From assembly GCA_036788835.1 (NCBI GenBank), contig DAIQMR010000014.1:1-53484 (forward strand): DNA of 53,484 nt, in the 5' to 3' direction. Within the stretch, counting starts at the first letter, position 1. Each line of letters starts with the position of its first letter. A program made the position numbers and the translations under genes. Origin of the DNA: JALCSJ01 sp036788835 (lineage in GTDB: Bacteria > Bacillota > Negativicutes > Acidaminococcales > Acidaminococcaceae). Of the stretch, positions 22,117 through 31,413 are shown one piece after another. The notes below the pieces were generated by a model, which did no database searches, had not been told where the DNA came from, and worked only from the letters and a program-made list of their open reading frames with translations.

Positions 22117-25100
22117 ATGTTCAAACCGGTTGAAACTGGTGACAGACTTCGTTACAGTTATGCCAGAATTAACGAAATTTTGAAAATGCCCCATTTAATC
22201 GACCTTCAGACGAAATCTTATGAATGGTTTATTAAAGAGGGGTTAAAAGAAACCTTTAATGATATTTCTCCCATTAAAGATTTCTCGGACAATCTTGAAC
22301 TGTATTTTAAGGGCTTTTCCTTGGGAGATCCTAAATTTGATTCAGAGACTTGCAAAGATAAGGATATTACTTATGCAGCGCCTCTGAATGTTGACGTCCG
22401 CCTTCTGTACAAAGAAACAGGTGAAATCAAGGAGTCTACTGTGTTTATGGGGGATTTCCCCTTAATGACTGCTACGGGAACCTTTGTTATTAACGGTGCT
22501 GAGCGTGTTATCGTCAGCCAGTTGGTTCGTTCTCCCGGTGTGTATTACGATAAGACCATGGACCCTATGGGAAAATATCTCTATGGGACTACCGTTATTC
22601 CTAATCGTGGTGCCTGGATTGAATATGAAACAGATTTGAATAATATAATTTATGCCCGTGTAGACAGAACCAGAAAACTGCCTGCTACGGCACTGCTCAG
22701 AGTCATGGGCCTTCCTACCAATGACGATATTATTGCCTGCTTCGGCGAGAGTCCTTTCTTAACAGCAACATTGGCTAAAGATACTACCAAGAACGAAGAA
22801 GATGCGATGCTGGAAATCTACAAGAAGCTTCGTCCCGGGGAACCTGCCAACCTGGAAAATGCTGAGCAATTAATCAGAAATACTTTTTCCGATAACAGAC
22901 GCTATGATTTGGCTAATGTAGGCCGTTACAAAGTTAATAAGAAAATGGGCTGGCGCCAAAGACTGTTCGGCAAAGAGCTGATGGAACCTATTTGCGTGGT
23001 TAATGCAGATGGGAAACAAGGTCATGCCATTTTAAAGGCCGGCACTATTATTGATGATGCAGCTATTGAGAAATTGGAAGAAAGCGGTATCTATAGCAAA
23101 GCCGGCCATGCTTCCGCCGTTGTCAAACTGATGGAGCAGCCGGAAAAAATTATTTTCACTACCGATATCAGTCCCAAACTGCGGACTATTACCGCTGATG
23201 ATGTTATTGCTTCTTTCAGCTATTTATTGAATCTTATTGATGGTATGGGCGAAAAAGATGATATTGACCATTTGGGCAATCGTCGTATCCGCTGCGTTGG
23301 GGAGTTGTTGCAAAACCAGTTCCGGATTGGCTTGGCTCGTATGGAACGTGTTATCAGAGAACGTATGACCATTCAGGATGTAGAGGTTATTACTCCTCAG
23401 GCCCTGATTAATATTCGCCCGGTAGTTGCTGCTATTAAAGAATTCTTTGGCAGCAGCCAGTTGTCTCAGTTCATGGATCAGAACAATCCCTTGGCTGAAC
23501 TTACCCATAAACGTCGTTTGTCTGCCTTAGGGCCCGGCGGTTTGTCTCGGGAAAGAGCCGGTTACGAAGTCCGCGACGTGCACCATTCTCACTATGGTCG
23601 TATGTGTCCTATTGAAACTCCTGAAGGACCTAATATTGGTTTGATTGGTTCTCTGTCCACCTATGGTGTTATTAATAAATACGGCTTTATCGAAACACCT
23701 TATCGCCGTGTTGATAAGAGACATAAAAAAGTTACTGATGAAATCGCTTATTTGACAGCTGATGAAGAGGATAATTATATCATCGCTCAGGCAAACGAAC
23801 CGTTGAAGGATAACGGAGCTTTCGTTAATGATCGTGTTATTGCCCGCGATAAGAATGATGTGCTTTCCATTAGCCCGGAAAAAGTTGATTTCATGGACGT
23901 ATCTCCTAAACAGGTCGTATCCATTGCCACCGCTTTGATTCCTTTCCTGGAAAACGATGATGCTAACCGTGCTCTGATGGGTGCTAATATGCAGCGTCAG
24001 GCCGTGCCTCTTCTGAATCCTAAGGCGCCTATTGTTGGTACAGGTATGGAATACAAGGTTGCCGTTGACTCCGGTGTATGTATTTTGGCTAAGAACGCCG
24101 GCACGGTAGAGAGCGTTAGTGGCGACAAGATTGTTGTTAAGACAAAAAAAGGTACTTTGGACGAATACAGAGTATTGAAGTTCAAACGTTCCAACCAGAG
24201 CACCTGTGTAAACCAAAGACCTATCGTCTTCAAGGGCGATAAGATTGCCAAGGGTCAGGTTCTGGCAGATGGTCCTGCTACAGACCATGGCGAATTGTCT
24301 TTGGGCCGCAATGCTATTGCAGCCTACATGCCTTGGGAAGGTTATAACTACGAGGATGCTGTATTGCTCAGCGAAGATTTGGTGAAAGAGGATGTTTTCA
24401 CTTCTATTCATATTGAAGAATACGATTGTGATGCTAGAGACACTAAATTAGGACCTGAAGAAATTACCAGAGATATTCCTAACGTGTCCGAAGATGCTTT
24501 AAAAGATTTGGACGAGGAGGGTATTATTCGTATCGGTGCGGAAGTACGCCCCGGTGATATTCTGGTAGGCAAAGTTACTCCTAAAGGAGAGACTGAGCTT
24601 AGCGCTGAGGAAAGATTGATCAGGGCTATTTTCGCCGAGAAAGCCAGAGAGGTAAGAGACAGTTCCCTGAGAGTACCCCATGGGGAATCAGGTATTATTG
24701 TCAGCGTGAAGATTTTCACCAGGGATAATGGTGATGAACTGCCTCCCGGTGTGAATAAACAAGTCAGGGTTCATATTGTCCAAAAGAGAAAGATCTCCGA
24801 AGGGGATAAGATGGCCGGTCGTCATGGTAATAAGGGCGTTGTTTCCCGTATTTTACCTCGTGAAGATATGCCTTTCTTGCCCAATGGGGAACCGGTACAA
24901 ATCGTACTGAATCCTTTGGGCGTACCTAGCCGTATGAATATTGGGCAGGTTTTGGAAGCACATTTGGGCTGGGCTGCTTTGGCTTTGGGACTTAAGATTG
25001 AAGCCGGCGATCCTAATATTGGCAAAGAACTGTCTAAAGCTGGTTATGATTTAAAACAATATGGCCTGCCTAAGACCGTAGACCATGCTGTGCCTGTTGC

Positions 25101-25827
25101 TGTGCCGGTTTTTGACGGTGCTCCGGAAGAAGATTTGACTAAGACTATGGCCCTGGCCGGTATTGCTCCCAGTGGTAAGACAGTCTTGTATGATGGCCGT
25201 ACCGGTGAGCCTTTTGATAATGAGGTAACCGTGGGCTGCATCTACTATCTGAAACTCCACCATTTGGTAGCTGATAAGATTCATGCCCGTTCTACGGGTC
25301 CGTACTCTTTGGTTACTCAACAGCCACTGGGTGGTAAAGCTCAGTTCGGCGGTCAGAGATTCGGCGAAATGGAAGTTTGGGCCTTGGAGGCCTATGGTGC
25401 AGCTTACACCTTGCAGGAAATCCTAACGGTTAAATCCGATGATGTGGTTGGCCGTGTGAAGACCTACGAAGCTATTGTTAAAGGGGAAAACATCCCTGAA
25501 CCCGGTGTGCCTGAATCATTTAAAGTATTGGTTAAAGAAATGCAGAGCATCGGTCTTGATATTAAAGTCCTGGATGAAGACGGGGAAGAAATTCCTTTGG
25601 ATGATGAGGACGAAGATATCGGCGTAGGAGATATTGCCAGGGAAATGGAATTGGACATGAAAGGCGAAATGCCTCCTACAGGGGAAGACGTTGCCGACCG
25701 GGATGAGTTTGGCAACGAAGCAAGCGAAGAAGACAGCAAGGATGAAAGTCCTGAAGGTTTCGATGTAATCGCCGATATTGGCAATATGGATTTGCCTGAC
25801 GATGACGATTCCAAAGATTCTAAATAG
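22117..25827 (+). CDS. rpoB: RNA polymerase beta subunit
   Basis: Catalytic beta subunit of RNA polymerase, 1236 residues from ATG 22117. An in-frame GTG at 22105 overlaps the AGGAG ribosome site and is rejected as start. The rifampicin-binding cluster GSSQLSQFMDQNNPL begins at Gly445 and continues HKRRLSALGPGGL, with the usual drug-contact residues (Gln, Asp, His, Ser) intact, so target-based rifampicin resistance is not expected. The C-terminus has a long acidic Asp/Glu/Ser tail after the conserved GQRFGEMEVWALEAYGAA region. It is followed 16 bases later by rpoC. Confidence 0.97.
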   Translation: MFKPVETGDRLRYSYARINEILKMPHLIDLQTKSYEWFIKEGLKETFNDISPIKDFSDNLELYFKGFSLGDPKFDSETCKDKDITYAAPLNVDVRLLYKETGEIKESTVFMGDFPLMTATGTFVINGAERVIVSQLVRSPGVYYDKTMDPMGKYLYGTTVIPNRGAWIEYETDLNNIIYARVDRTRKLPATALLRVMGLPTNDDIIACFGESPFLTATLAKDTTKNEEDAMLEIYKKLRPGEPANLENAEQLIRNTFSDNRRYDLANVGRYKVNKKMGWRQRLFGKELMEPICVVNADGKQGHAILKAGTIIDDAAIEKLEESGIYSKAGHASAVVKLMEQPEKIIFTTDISPKLRTITADDVIASFSYLLNLIDGMGEKDDIDHLGNRRIRCVGELLQNQFRIGLARMERVIRERMTIQDVEVITPQALINIRPVVAAIKEFFGSSQLSQFMDQNNPLAELTHKRRLSALGPGGLSRERAGYEVRDVHHSHYGRMCPIETPEGPNIGLIGSLSTYGVINKYGFIETPYRRVDKRHKKVTDEIAYLTADEEDNYIIAQANEPLKDNGAFVNDRVIARDKNDVLSISPEKVDFMDVSPKQVVSIATALIPFLENDDANRALMGANMQRQAVPLLNPKAPIVGTGMEYKVAVDSGVCILAKNAGTVESVSGDKIVVKTKKGTLDEYRVLKFKRSNQSTCVNQRPIVFKGDKIAKGQVLADGPATDHGELSLGRNAIAAYMPWEGYNYEDAVLLSEDLVKEDVFTSIHIEEYDCDARDTKLGPEEITRDIPNVSEDALKDLDEEGIIRIGAEVRPGDILVGKVTPKGETELSAEERLIRAIFAEKAREVRDSSLRVPHGESGIIVSVKIFTRDNGDELPPGVNKQVRVHIVQKRKISEGDKMAGRHGNKGVVSRILPREDMPFLPNGEPVQIVLNPLGVPSRMNIGQVLEAHLGWAALALGLKIEAGDPNIGKELSKAGYDLKQYGLPKTVDHAVPVAVPVFDGAPEEDLTKTMALAGIAPSGKTVLYDGRTGEPFDNEVTVGCIYYLKLHHLVADKIHARSTGPYSLVTQQPLGGKAQFGGQRFGEMEVWALEAYGAAYTLQEILTVKSDDVVGRVKTYEAIVKGENIPEPGVPESFKVLVKEMQSIGLDIKVLDEDGEEIPLDDEDEDIGVGDIAREMELDMKGEMPPTGEDVADRDEFGNEASEEDSKDESPEGFDVIADIGNMDLPDDDDSKDSK

Positions 25828-25843
25828 AAAGGAGTGACTATTC

Positions 25844-28800
25844 TTGTTAGATGTTAATAAATTTGACTCAATGCGTATAGGACTGGCATCTCCCGAAAAA
25901 ATAAGGGAATGGTCCCACGGCGAAGTAACCAAGCCGGAAACAATTAATTATAGAACATTAAAACCAGAAAGGGATGGCCTGTTCTGCGAAAGAATATTCG
26001 GGCCAACCAAGGATTGGGAATGTCACTGCGGCAAATATAAGCGCATTCGTTACAAGGGTGTCATTTGCGATAAGTGCGGTGTAGAAGTAACCAGGGCCAA
26101 AGTACGTCGTGACCGTATGGGTTCTATCGAACTTGCAGCACCTGTTTCACACATCTGGTATTTCAAGGGTGTTCCTTCCAGAATGGGTGCTATTCTAGAT
26201 ATCGGTCAAAGAGCTCTGGAAAGAGTGTTGTATTTTGCCAGCTATATAGTTCTGGATCCGGGCGAAACTAATTTAACCAAGAAACAACTCCTTTCTGAAG
26301 CTGAATATGTGGAAAAACTAGATGAATATGGTGATGCTTTCAGAGTGGGCATGGGCGCTGAAGCCATCAAAGAATTGCTGCAAGAAATAGATGTTGACAC
26401 CCTGGCCAAAGAATTAAGAGCACAAATTAAGACTGAGACCAGCATGCAGAAAAAACGTAACATTGTTCGCCGTCTGGATGTTTGTGAGGCTTTTATGAAG
26501 AGCGGAAACAAACCGGAATGGATGATTATGGATGTTGTCCCTGTCATTCCTCCCGATCTGCGTCCTATGGTCCAATTAGATGGCGGGCGTTTCGCTACTT
26601 CCGATTTGAACGATTTGTACAGAAGAGTAATTAACCGTAACAATCGCTTAAAGAGACTACTGGAACTCCAGGCTCCTGACATTATCATACGTAATGAAAA
26701 ACGTATGCTTCAAGAAGCAGTGGACGCTCTCATTGATAATGGCCGTCGTGGCCGTGCTGTTACAGGTCCCGGCAACCGTCCTTTGAAATCCTTGTCAGAT
26801 ATGCTCAAAGGCAAACAGGGACGTTTCCGTCAAAATCTTTTGGGAAAACGTGTTGACTATTCAGGCCGTAGCGTTATTTGCGTAGGACCTGAAATGAAGA
26901 TGCATCAATGCGGTCTGCCCAAAGAAATGGCTTTGGAACTGTTTAAACCTTTCGTTATGAAACGCTTGGTAGAAGACGGGACCGCCAATAATATCAAGAG
27001 TGCTAAGCGTATGGTAGAAAGAGCCAACAACGCAGTATGGGATGTTTTGGAAGATGTTATCAAAGAACATCCTGTGCTACTGAATCGTGCTCCCACCCTG
27101 CATAGACTTGGTATTCAGGCTTTCGAGCCTATCCTGTCCGAAGGACGGGCTATTAAACTTCATCCTTTAGTGTGTACCCCTTATAACGCCGACTTCGATG
27201 GTGACCAGATGGCTGTTCATTTGCCCCTGTCCGCCGAAGCTCAGGCTGAAGCCAGGGTCCTCATGATGTCAGTTAACAACATTCTGGCACCTAAGGACGG
27301 TAAGCCTATTACCGTTCCTACCCAGGATATGGTTTTGGGTGCCTACTATCTAACTATTTTTAAAGATGGCGCTTTAGGCGAAGGCAAACGCTTCAGCAGT
27401 TTTGATGAAGTAAGAATGGCTTATTTCCACAAGGCTGTTGCTTTGCAAGCCAGGATTAAAGTTTTGGTTCCCAATTCAGAAATCTATCCCGAACCGTCCA
27501 ACGAAGGGGAAAGCCTAGTTACTACTTCTGTAGGCAATATTATTTATAACGACGAGCTGCCTTTGGAACTCCGGTATTATTCTAAGGACGAAGACGGCAA
27601 ATGGCTCTTGGGCAAACTAATCGACAAGAAAGAATTAGGCCGCTTAGTTGCTAAGGCACATAAGTTATATGGCAATTTCGGTACTGCCCAAGTTTTGGAT
27701 ACAGTTAAGAAATTGGGCTATGATAATGCTTGTAAAGCAGGTATTTCCATTGCCGTTTCCGATATTAAGATTCCTCAGGAAAAAGCTGCCATTCTGGCGG
27801 CTGCGGAAAAAGAAGTCGACAAGGTCGAAGGTTTGTTCCGTCGTGGTTTAATGAGTGCCGATGAACGTTATCGTAAAGTTATTGATTTGTGGAATAAGGC
27901 TACTGATGATGTGACTCAAGCTTTGATGGGTACAACTTTGGATAAATTCAATCCTGTATTCATGATGGCTAATTCCGGTGCCCGTGGTAACGTACAGCAG
28001 ATTCGTCAGCTGGCCGGTATGCGTGGACTGATGGCCGATCCTTCCGGACGTATTATTGACCGTCCTATTAAAGCTAACTTCCGAGAAGGCTTAACTGTGT
28101 TGGAATACTTTATTTCTACCCATGGTGCTCGCAAAGGTTTGGCAGATACAGCACTTCGTACGGCTGACTCAGGCTATTTGACCCGTCGTCTGGTAGATGT
28201 TGCCCAAGACGTTATTGTCCGTGAAGATGACTGCGATGTTATCAGCATGGATTTGGTCAGAGAAAGAGCTAAGTTCTGCAAACACACTATTGGTTCCAGT
28301 CAGGGCAAGATTCATGACTACATGGTCGGCCGTCAATTGGCTGCCAATGTTATGGACCCAGCTACAGGTGAATTGTTGGCCGAAGCTGATACTATGATTA
28401 ATGATGACTTGTACAACAGACTGCATGCAGCCAAGGTATTGGAGATTAAACTGTATCCTCAGGAAAATTCTGAGGCAAATGCAGCGACAGATGTTAAAGC
28501 CAAGGAAGAAATTGAAACACTGGTCATCAATGTAAGCGATGAAGAAGTGGAGAAGGTATTCAGAGCCCATATGACTCATTTCTTCCTGGATAAAGAAATC
28601 GCCGTTGATATTGTTAATGGTGAAGGTAAAGTTTTGGGCCAAGCCGGAGAAACTTTCACCAAGAAAATCATGTCAGCAGTTTTGGCAGACGACACAGTTA
28701 CCGATGTGAAGATTCGCAAGAATGAAATCGATGGTGTCACCTTGGAGGCTATTACTCAAGGCAGGAACAAACAAACCATCCTGGAATCCTTGCATGATCG

Positions 28801-29896
28801 TATTCTGGGGCGCTATTTGGCTGAAGATATTAAAGATCAGAGCGGCCAAATCGTCTTCAAGATTAACGATTACATTGATGACGAAGTAGCCGAAAAGATT
28901 TCTGAACTGAGAGAGCAAGTGAAGGTTCGTTCCGTGCTTACCTGCAAGAGTCACTTCGGTGTTTGCCGTAAGTGCTATGGACGTAACTTAGCTACATCTA
29001 AGCAGGTTGAAGTAGGCGAGGCAGTCGGTACTATTGCTGCTCAGGCCATTGGTGAACCGGGTACTCAGTTAACCATGCGTACATTCCATACAGGCGGTGT
29101 TGCCGGTGAAGATATTACTCAGGGCTTGCCTCGTGTTGAGGAATTGTTCGAAGCTCGTAAGCCTAAACATCCGGGCATGCTGAGTGAAATCTCGGGCACG
29201 GTTCATCTGGAAGAAAAAGATGGCAGCCATTTTATCGCTGTTGAGAAAGAAAGCGGCGAAGAAGAAACCTACCAGGTTCCTTACGGTGCTAAGATGCATG
29301 TGGCCGAAGGAGACAAGATTGCTAAGGGCGATAGGCTGACGGAAGGCTCCCTGAATCCTCACGATATTCTGCGTATCTGTGGTGTAGAGGCTACTCAGCG
29401 TTATCTGACTTCCCAAGTCCTGGGTGTTTACAAGTCCCAGGGTGTTGAAATTAACGATAAACATATAGAGGTTATCGTTCGTCAAATGATGCGTAAGTAT
29501 CGCATTGATGATGCCGGAGATACCATTATGCTGCCGGGTGAGGTAGTGGATATAGGGGAATTTGAAGATCAAAACGACAATGCTATTTCCTCCGGGGAAA
29601 AACCTGCCGAAGGACATCCCATTCTGCTTGGTATTACCAAGGCTTCTCTTGCTACGGATTCTTTCCTGTCAGCTGCTTCCTTCCAGGAAACAACAAGGAA
29701 CTTAACCGATGCGGCAATCAAGGGTAAGACAGATCCTTTGATTGGTCTGAAAGAGAACGTTATTATCGGCAAACTGATTCCTGCCGGGACCGGTATGAGT
29801 CGTTACCGCAATATCAAACTGAAATATAACGAGAAGCGTAAGGAAGAGCCAACGGAAATACCAGAGGCAACAACTGATACAACAGAAGCAAAATAA
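25844..29896 (+). CDS. rpoC: RNA polymerase beta' subunit
   Basis: Second catalytic subunit of RNA polymerase, 1350 residues. The N-terminal zinc ribbon has CHCGKYKRIRYKGVICDKC, and the Mg-binding active-site motif NADFDGDQMAVH is intact. The second zinc site is CKSHFGVCRKC starting at Cys1034. It is about 150 residues longer than Bacillus beta'. The extra length seems to lie between about 850 and 1030, before the second zinc site, in a lineage-specific insertion. Start is TTG with GGAG 9 bases upstream; no alternative in-frame ATG is near. A 12-bp hairpin follows the stop. Confidence 0.96.
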   Translation: MLDVNKFDSMRIGLASPEKIREWSHGEVTKPETINYRTLKPERDGLFCERIFGPTKDWECHCGKYKRIRYKGVICDKCGVEVTRAKVRRDRMGSIELAAPVSHIWYFKGVPSRMGAILDIGQRALERVLYFASYIVLDPGETNLTKKQLLSEAEYVEKLDEYGDAFRVGMGAEAIKELLQEIDVDTLAKELRAQIKTETSMQKKRNIVRRLDVCEAFMKSGNKPEWMIMDVVPVIPPDLRPMVQLDGGRFATSDLNDLYRRVINRNNRLKRLLELQAPDIIIRNEKRMLQEAVDALIDNGRRGRAVTGPGNRPLKSLSDMLKGKQGRFRQNLLGKRVDYSGRSVICVGPEMKMHQCGLPKEMALELFKPFVMKRLVEDGTANNIKSAKRMVERANNAVWDVLEDVIKEHPVLLNRAPTLHRLGIQAFEPILSEGRAIKLHPLVCTPYNADFDGDQMAVHLPLSAEAQAEARVLMMSVNNILAPKDGKPITVPTQDMVLGAYYLTIFKDGALGEGKRFSSFDEVRMAYFHKAVALQARIKVLVPNSEIYPEPSNEGESLVTTSVGNIIYNDELPLELRYYSKDEDGKWLLGKLIDKKELGRLVAKAHKLYGNFGTAQVLDTVKKLGYDNACKAGISIAVSDIKIPQEKAAILAAAEKEVDKVEGLFRRGLMSADERYRKVIDLWNKATDDVTQALMGTTLDKFNPVFMMANSGARGNVQQIRQLAGMRGLMADPSGRIIDRPIKANFREGLTVLEYFISTHGARKGLADTALRTADSGYLTRRLVDVAQDVIVREDDCDVISMDLVRERAKFCKHTIGSSQGKIHDYMVGRQLAANVMDPATGELLAEADTMINDDLYNRLHAAKVLEIKLYPQENSEANAATDVKAKEEIETLVINVSDEEVEKVFRAHMTHFFLDKEIAVDIVNGEGKVLGQAGETFTKKIMSAVLADDTVTDVKIRKNEIDGVTLEAITQGRNKQTILESLHDRILGRYLAEDIKDQSGQIVFKINDYIDDEVAEKISELREQVKVRSVLTCKSHFGVCRKCYGRNLATSKQVEVGEAVGTIAAQAIGEPGTQLTMRTFHTGGVAGEDITQGLPRVEELFEARKPKHPGMLSEISGTVHLEEKDGSHFIAVEKESGEEETYQVPYGAKMHVAEGDKIAKGDRLTEGSLNPHDILRICGVEATQRYLTSQVLGVYKSQGVEINDKHIEVIVRQMMRKYRIDDAGDTIMLPGEVVDIGEFEDQNDNAISSGEKPAEGHPILLGITKASLATDSFLSAASFQETTRNLTDAAIKGKTDPLIGLKENVIIGKLIPAGTGMSRYRNIKLKYNEKRKEEPTEIPEATTDTTEAK

Positions 29897-29937
29897 ATTG
29901 TAGACAAAAACGAGAAAATTTAAGAAAAACTGCTAAC

Positions 29938-29967
29938 GGAGCAAAAGGTGAAAAAACCTTTTGCTCC
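29938..29967 (+). terminator. Strong hairpin after rpoC
   Basis: A perfect 12-bp stem GGAGCAAAAGGT / ACCTTTTGCTCC with a GAAAAA loop. The following bases (ATTACTATAT) are not a proper T-run, so termination efficiency is uncertain; it is the likely end of the rpoBC transcript. Confidence 0.65.
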
Positions 29968-29972
29968 ATTAC

Positions 29973-30013
29973 TATATATGGTAGGAAAATGTCCACAGGG
30001 ATTACCATATATA
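29973..30013. repeat. 11-bp inverted repeat between rpoC and str operon
   Basis: TATATATGGTA (29973-29983) and TACCATATATA (30003-30013) are perfect complements with a 19-base loop. A smaller dyad, ACACT/AGTGT, follows at 30025-30040. Function is unknown; the gap of 274 bases up to the next gene otherwise holds only the hairpin above and the next promoter. Confidence 0.7.
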
Positions 30014-30095
30014 CACATTGTGAAACACTAGGGACAGTGTAAAACAAGGACGGCAATAGATAAGGGTTTTAGGCGAAAAAAACAGGGAAAAATGC

Positions 30096-30124
30096 TTGAC
30101 ATGGCTTGTACAGAATGTTACAAT
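30096..30124 (+). promoter_or_regulatory. Promoter of the str operon
   Basis: TTGACA (30096-30101) and TACAAT (30119-30124) with a 17-base spacer, giving a leader of about 40 nt before the L7Ae-like gene. Confidence 0.9.
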
Positions 30125-30170
30125 ACTCAAGTATCCCATGGGAGAGCTATGCCTTTTTGGAGGTGTTACA

Positions 30171-30422
30171 ATGTTCCTTACAGAAGTAAAGAACGGCGCC
30201 AGGACTGTGGTTGGCGTCAAACAAACTCAGAAAGCGATAACCAATGACAGGGCAAAAATTGTCCTTGTTGCCATGGATGCAGATACACATGTGACAGAGG
30301 CTTTGACAAAAGCCTGTCTGGCAAAGAATGTCCCTTTGGAGAAAGTGCCTACAATGGCAGAGCTTGGGACTGCTTGCAGGATTCATGTGGGAGCATCTGC
30401 TGCTGCGATACTTAAGGATTGA
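30171..30422 (+). CDS. L7Ae/L30e-family ribosome-associated protein
   Basis: An 83-residue protein of the L7Ae/L30e/S12e/Gadd45 family, equivalent to Bacillus YbxF, which binds kink-turn RNA. The family pattern KAITNDRAKIVLVAMDAD then VPLEKVPTMAELGTACRI is clear. YbxF associates with ribosomes during growth but is dispensable; the exact role is unsettled. ATG 30171 is taken because TTGGAGGTG lies 7 bases upstream; longer in-frame starts would overlap the promoter. It heads the rpsL-rpsG-fusA-tuf operon, as in other Firmicutes. Confidence 0.9.
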   Translation: MFLTEVKNGARTVVGVKQTQKAITNDRAKIVLVAMDADTHVTEALTKACLAKNVPLEKVPTMAELGTACRIHVGASAAAILKD

Positions 30423-30500
30423 TAGGATCCACGCAGCTATTTGCCGCGAGGGTTTTTATAAATTCATTAAATCTAACTATTTTGGGAAGGAGGTGCCGAT

Positions 30501-30878
30501 ATGCCTACAATAAACCAATTGGTTCGTAAAGGTAGAGAGGTACTTAGCAAAAAATCCACAGCTCCAGCGTTAAAAAATGCACCGCAAAAACGTGGTGTAT
30601 GCACGAGAGTGTACACAACAACCCCTAAGAAACCTAACTCTGCATTACGTAAGGTTGCCCGTGTTCGTTTAACAAACGGAATCGAAGTTACAGCGTATAT
30701 TCCAGGTATCGGCCACAATCTGCAAGAGCATAGTGTTGTTCTTATCAGAGGCGGAAGAGTAAAAGATCTTCCCGGTGTCCGTTATCATATCATTCGTGGT
30801 GCGCTTGATACTGCCGGTGTTGCCGATCGCAACCAGGGACGTTCCAAATATGGAGCTAAGCGTCCGAAAGCTAAATAA
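30501..30878 (+). CDS. rpsL: 30S ribosomal protein S12
   Basis: A 125-residue decoding-centre protein. Conserved loops TTTPKKPNSALRK (about 39-51) and GRVKDLPGVRYHIIRG are wild type at the lysines whose mutation gives streptomycin resistance, so a drug-sensitive allele is expected. The D in KDLPG is the residue methylthiolated by RimO in many bacteria. GGAAGGAGGTG is an extended ribosome site before the ATG. Second gene of the str operon. Confidence 0.98.
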   Translation: MPTINQLVRKGREVLSKKSTAPALKNAPQKRGVCTRVYTTTPKKPNSALRKVARVRLTNGIEVTAYIPGIGHNLQEHSVVLIRGGRVKDLPGVRYHIIRGALDTAGVADRNQGRSKYGAKRPKAK

Positions 30879-30922
30879 GCTAAGTTAAACACGAATTGAT
30901 ATTTTAAGAAGGAGGAATACAG

Positions 30923-31393
30923 ATGCCGAGAAAAGGTCCTGTAACAAAAAGAGACGTATTGCCGGATCCAGTATATGGTTCCAAGCTATTAACAAGATTT
31001 ATTAATAAAATTATGCAAAACGGCAAAAAGGGTGTTGCTGAGCGCATTGTATATGATGCTTTCGATTTAGTCCGTTCTAAGACCGGAAAAGATCCTTTGG
31101 AAGTTTTCGATGTTGCCATGAAGAATGTAATGCCCGTTTTGGAAGTTAAAGCCCGCCGTGTTGGTGGTGCTAACTACCAAGTGCCTATTGAAGTAAGAGC
31201 CGATCGTAAAACCACATTAGGTATTCGTTGGCTGGTAAATTATTCTCGCTTACGCAGTGAGAAAACCATGTGCGAAAGAGTAGCCGGAGAAATCATGGAT
31301 GCTGCCAATAGCACAGGCGCTTCTGTTAAAAAGCGTGAAGATACCCACAAGATGGCTGAAGCCAATAAGGCTTTTGCTCATTATCGTTGGTAA
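30923..31393 (+). CDS. rpsG: 30S ribosomal protein S7
   Basis: A 156-residue primary assembly protein of the 30S head that contacts tRNA in the E site. The N-terminus MPRKGPVTKRDVLPDPVYGS and the family segment KLLTRFINKIMQNGKKG are clear; the protein ends with AFAHYRW, the short C-terminal type. AAGGAGGAA precedes the ATG. It lies 44 bases after rpsL and 20 bases before fusA in the same operon. Confidence 0.98.
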   Translation: MPRKGPVTKRDVLPDPVYGSKLLTRFINKIMQNGKKGVAERIVYDAFDLVRSKTGKDPLEVFDVAMKNVMPVLEVKARRVGGANYQVPIEVRADRKTTLGIRWLVNYSRLRSEKTMCERVAGEIMDAANSTGASVKKREDTHKMAEANKAFAHYRW

Positions 31394-31413
31394 GATATGA
31401 GGAGGAGTAAATA

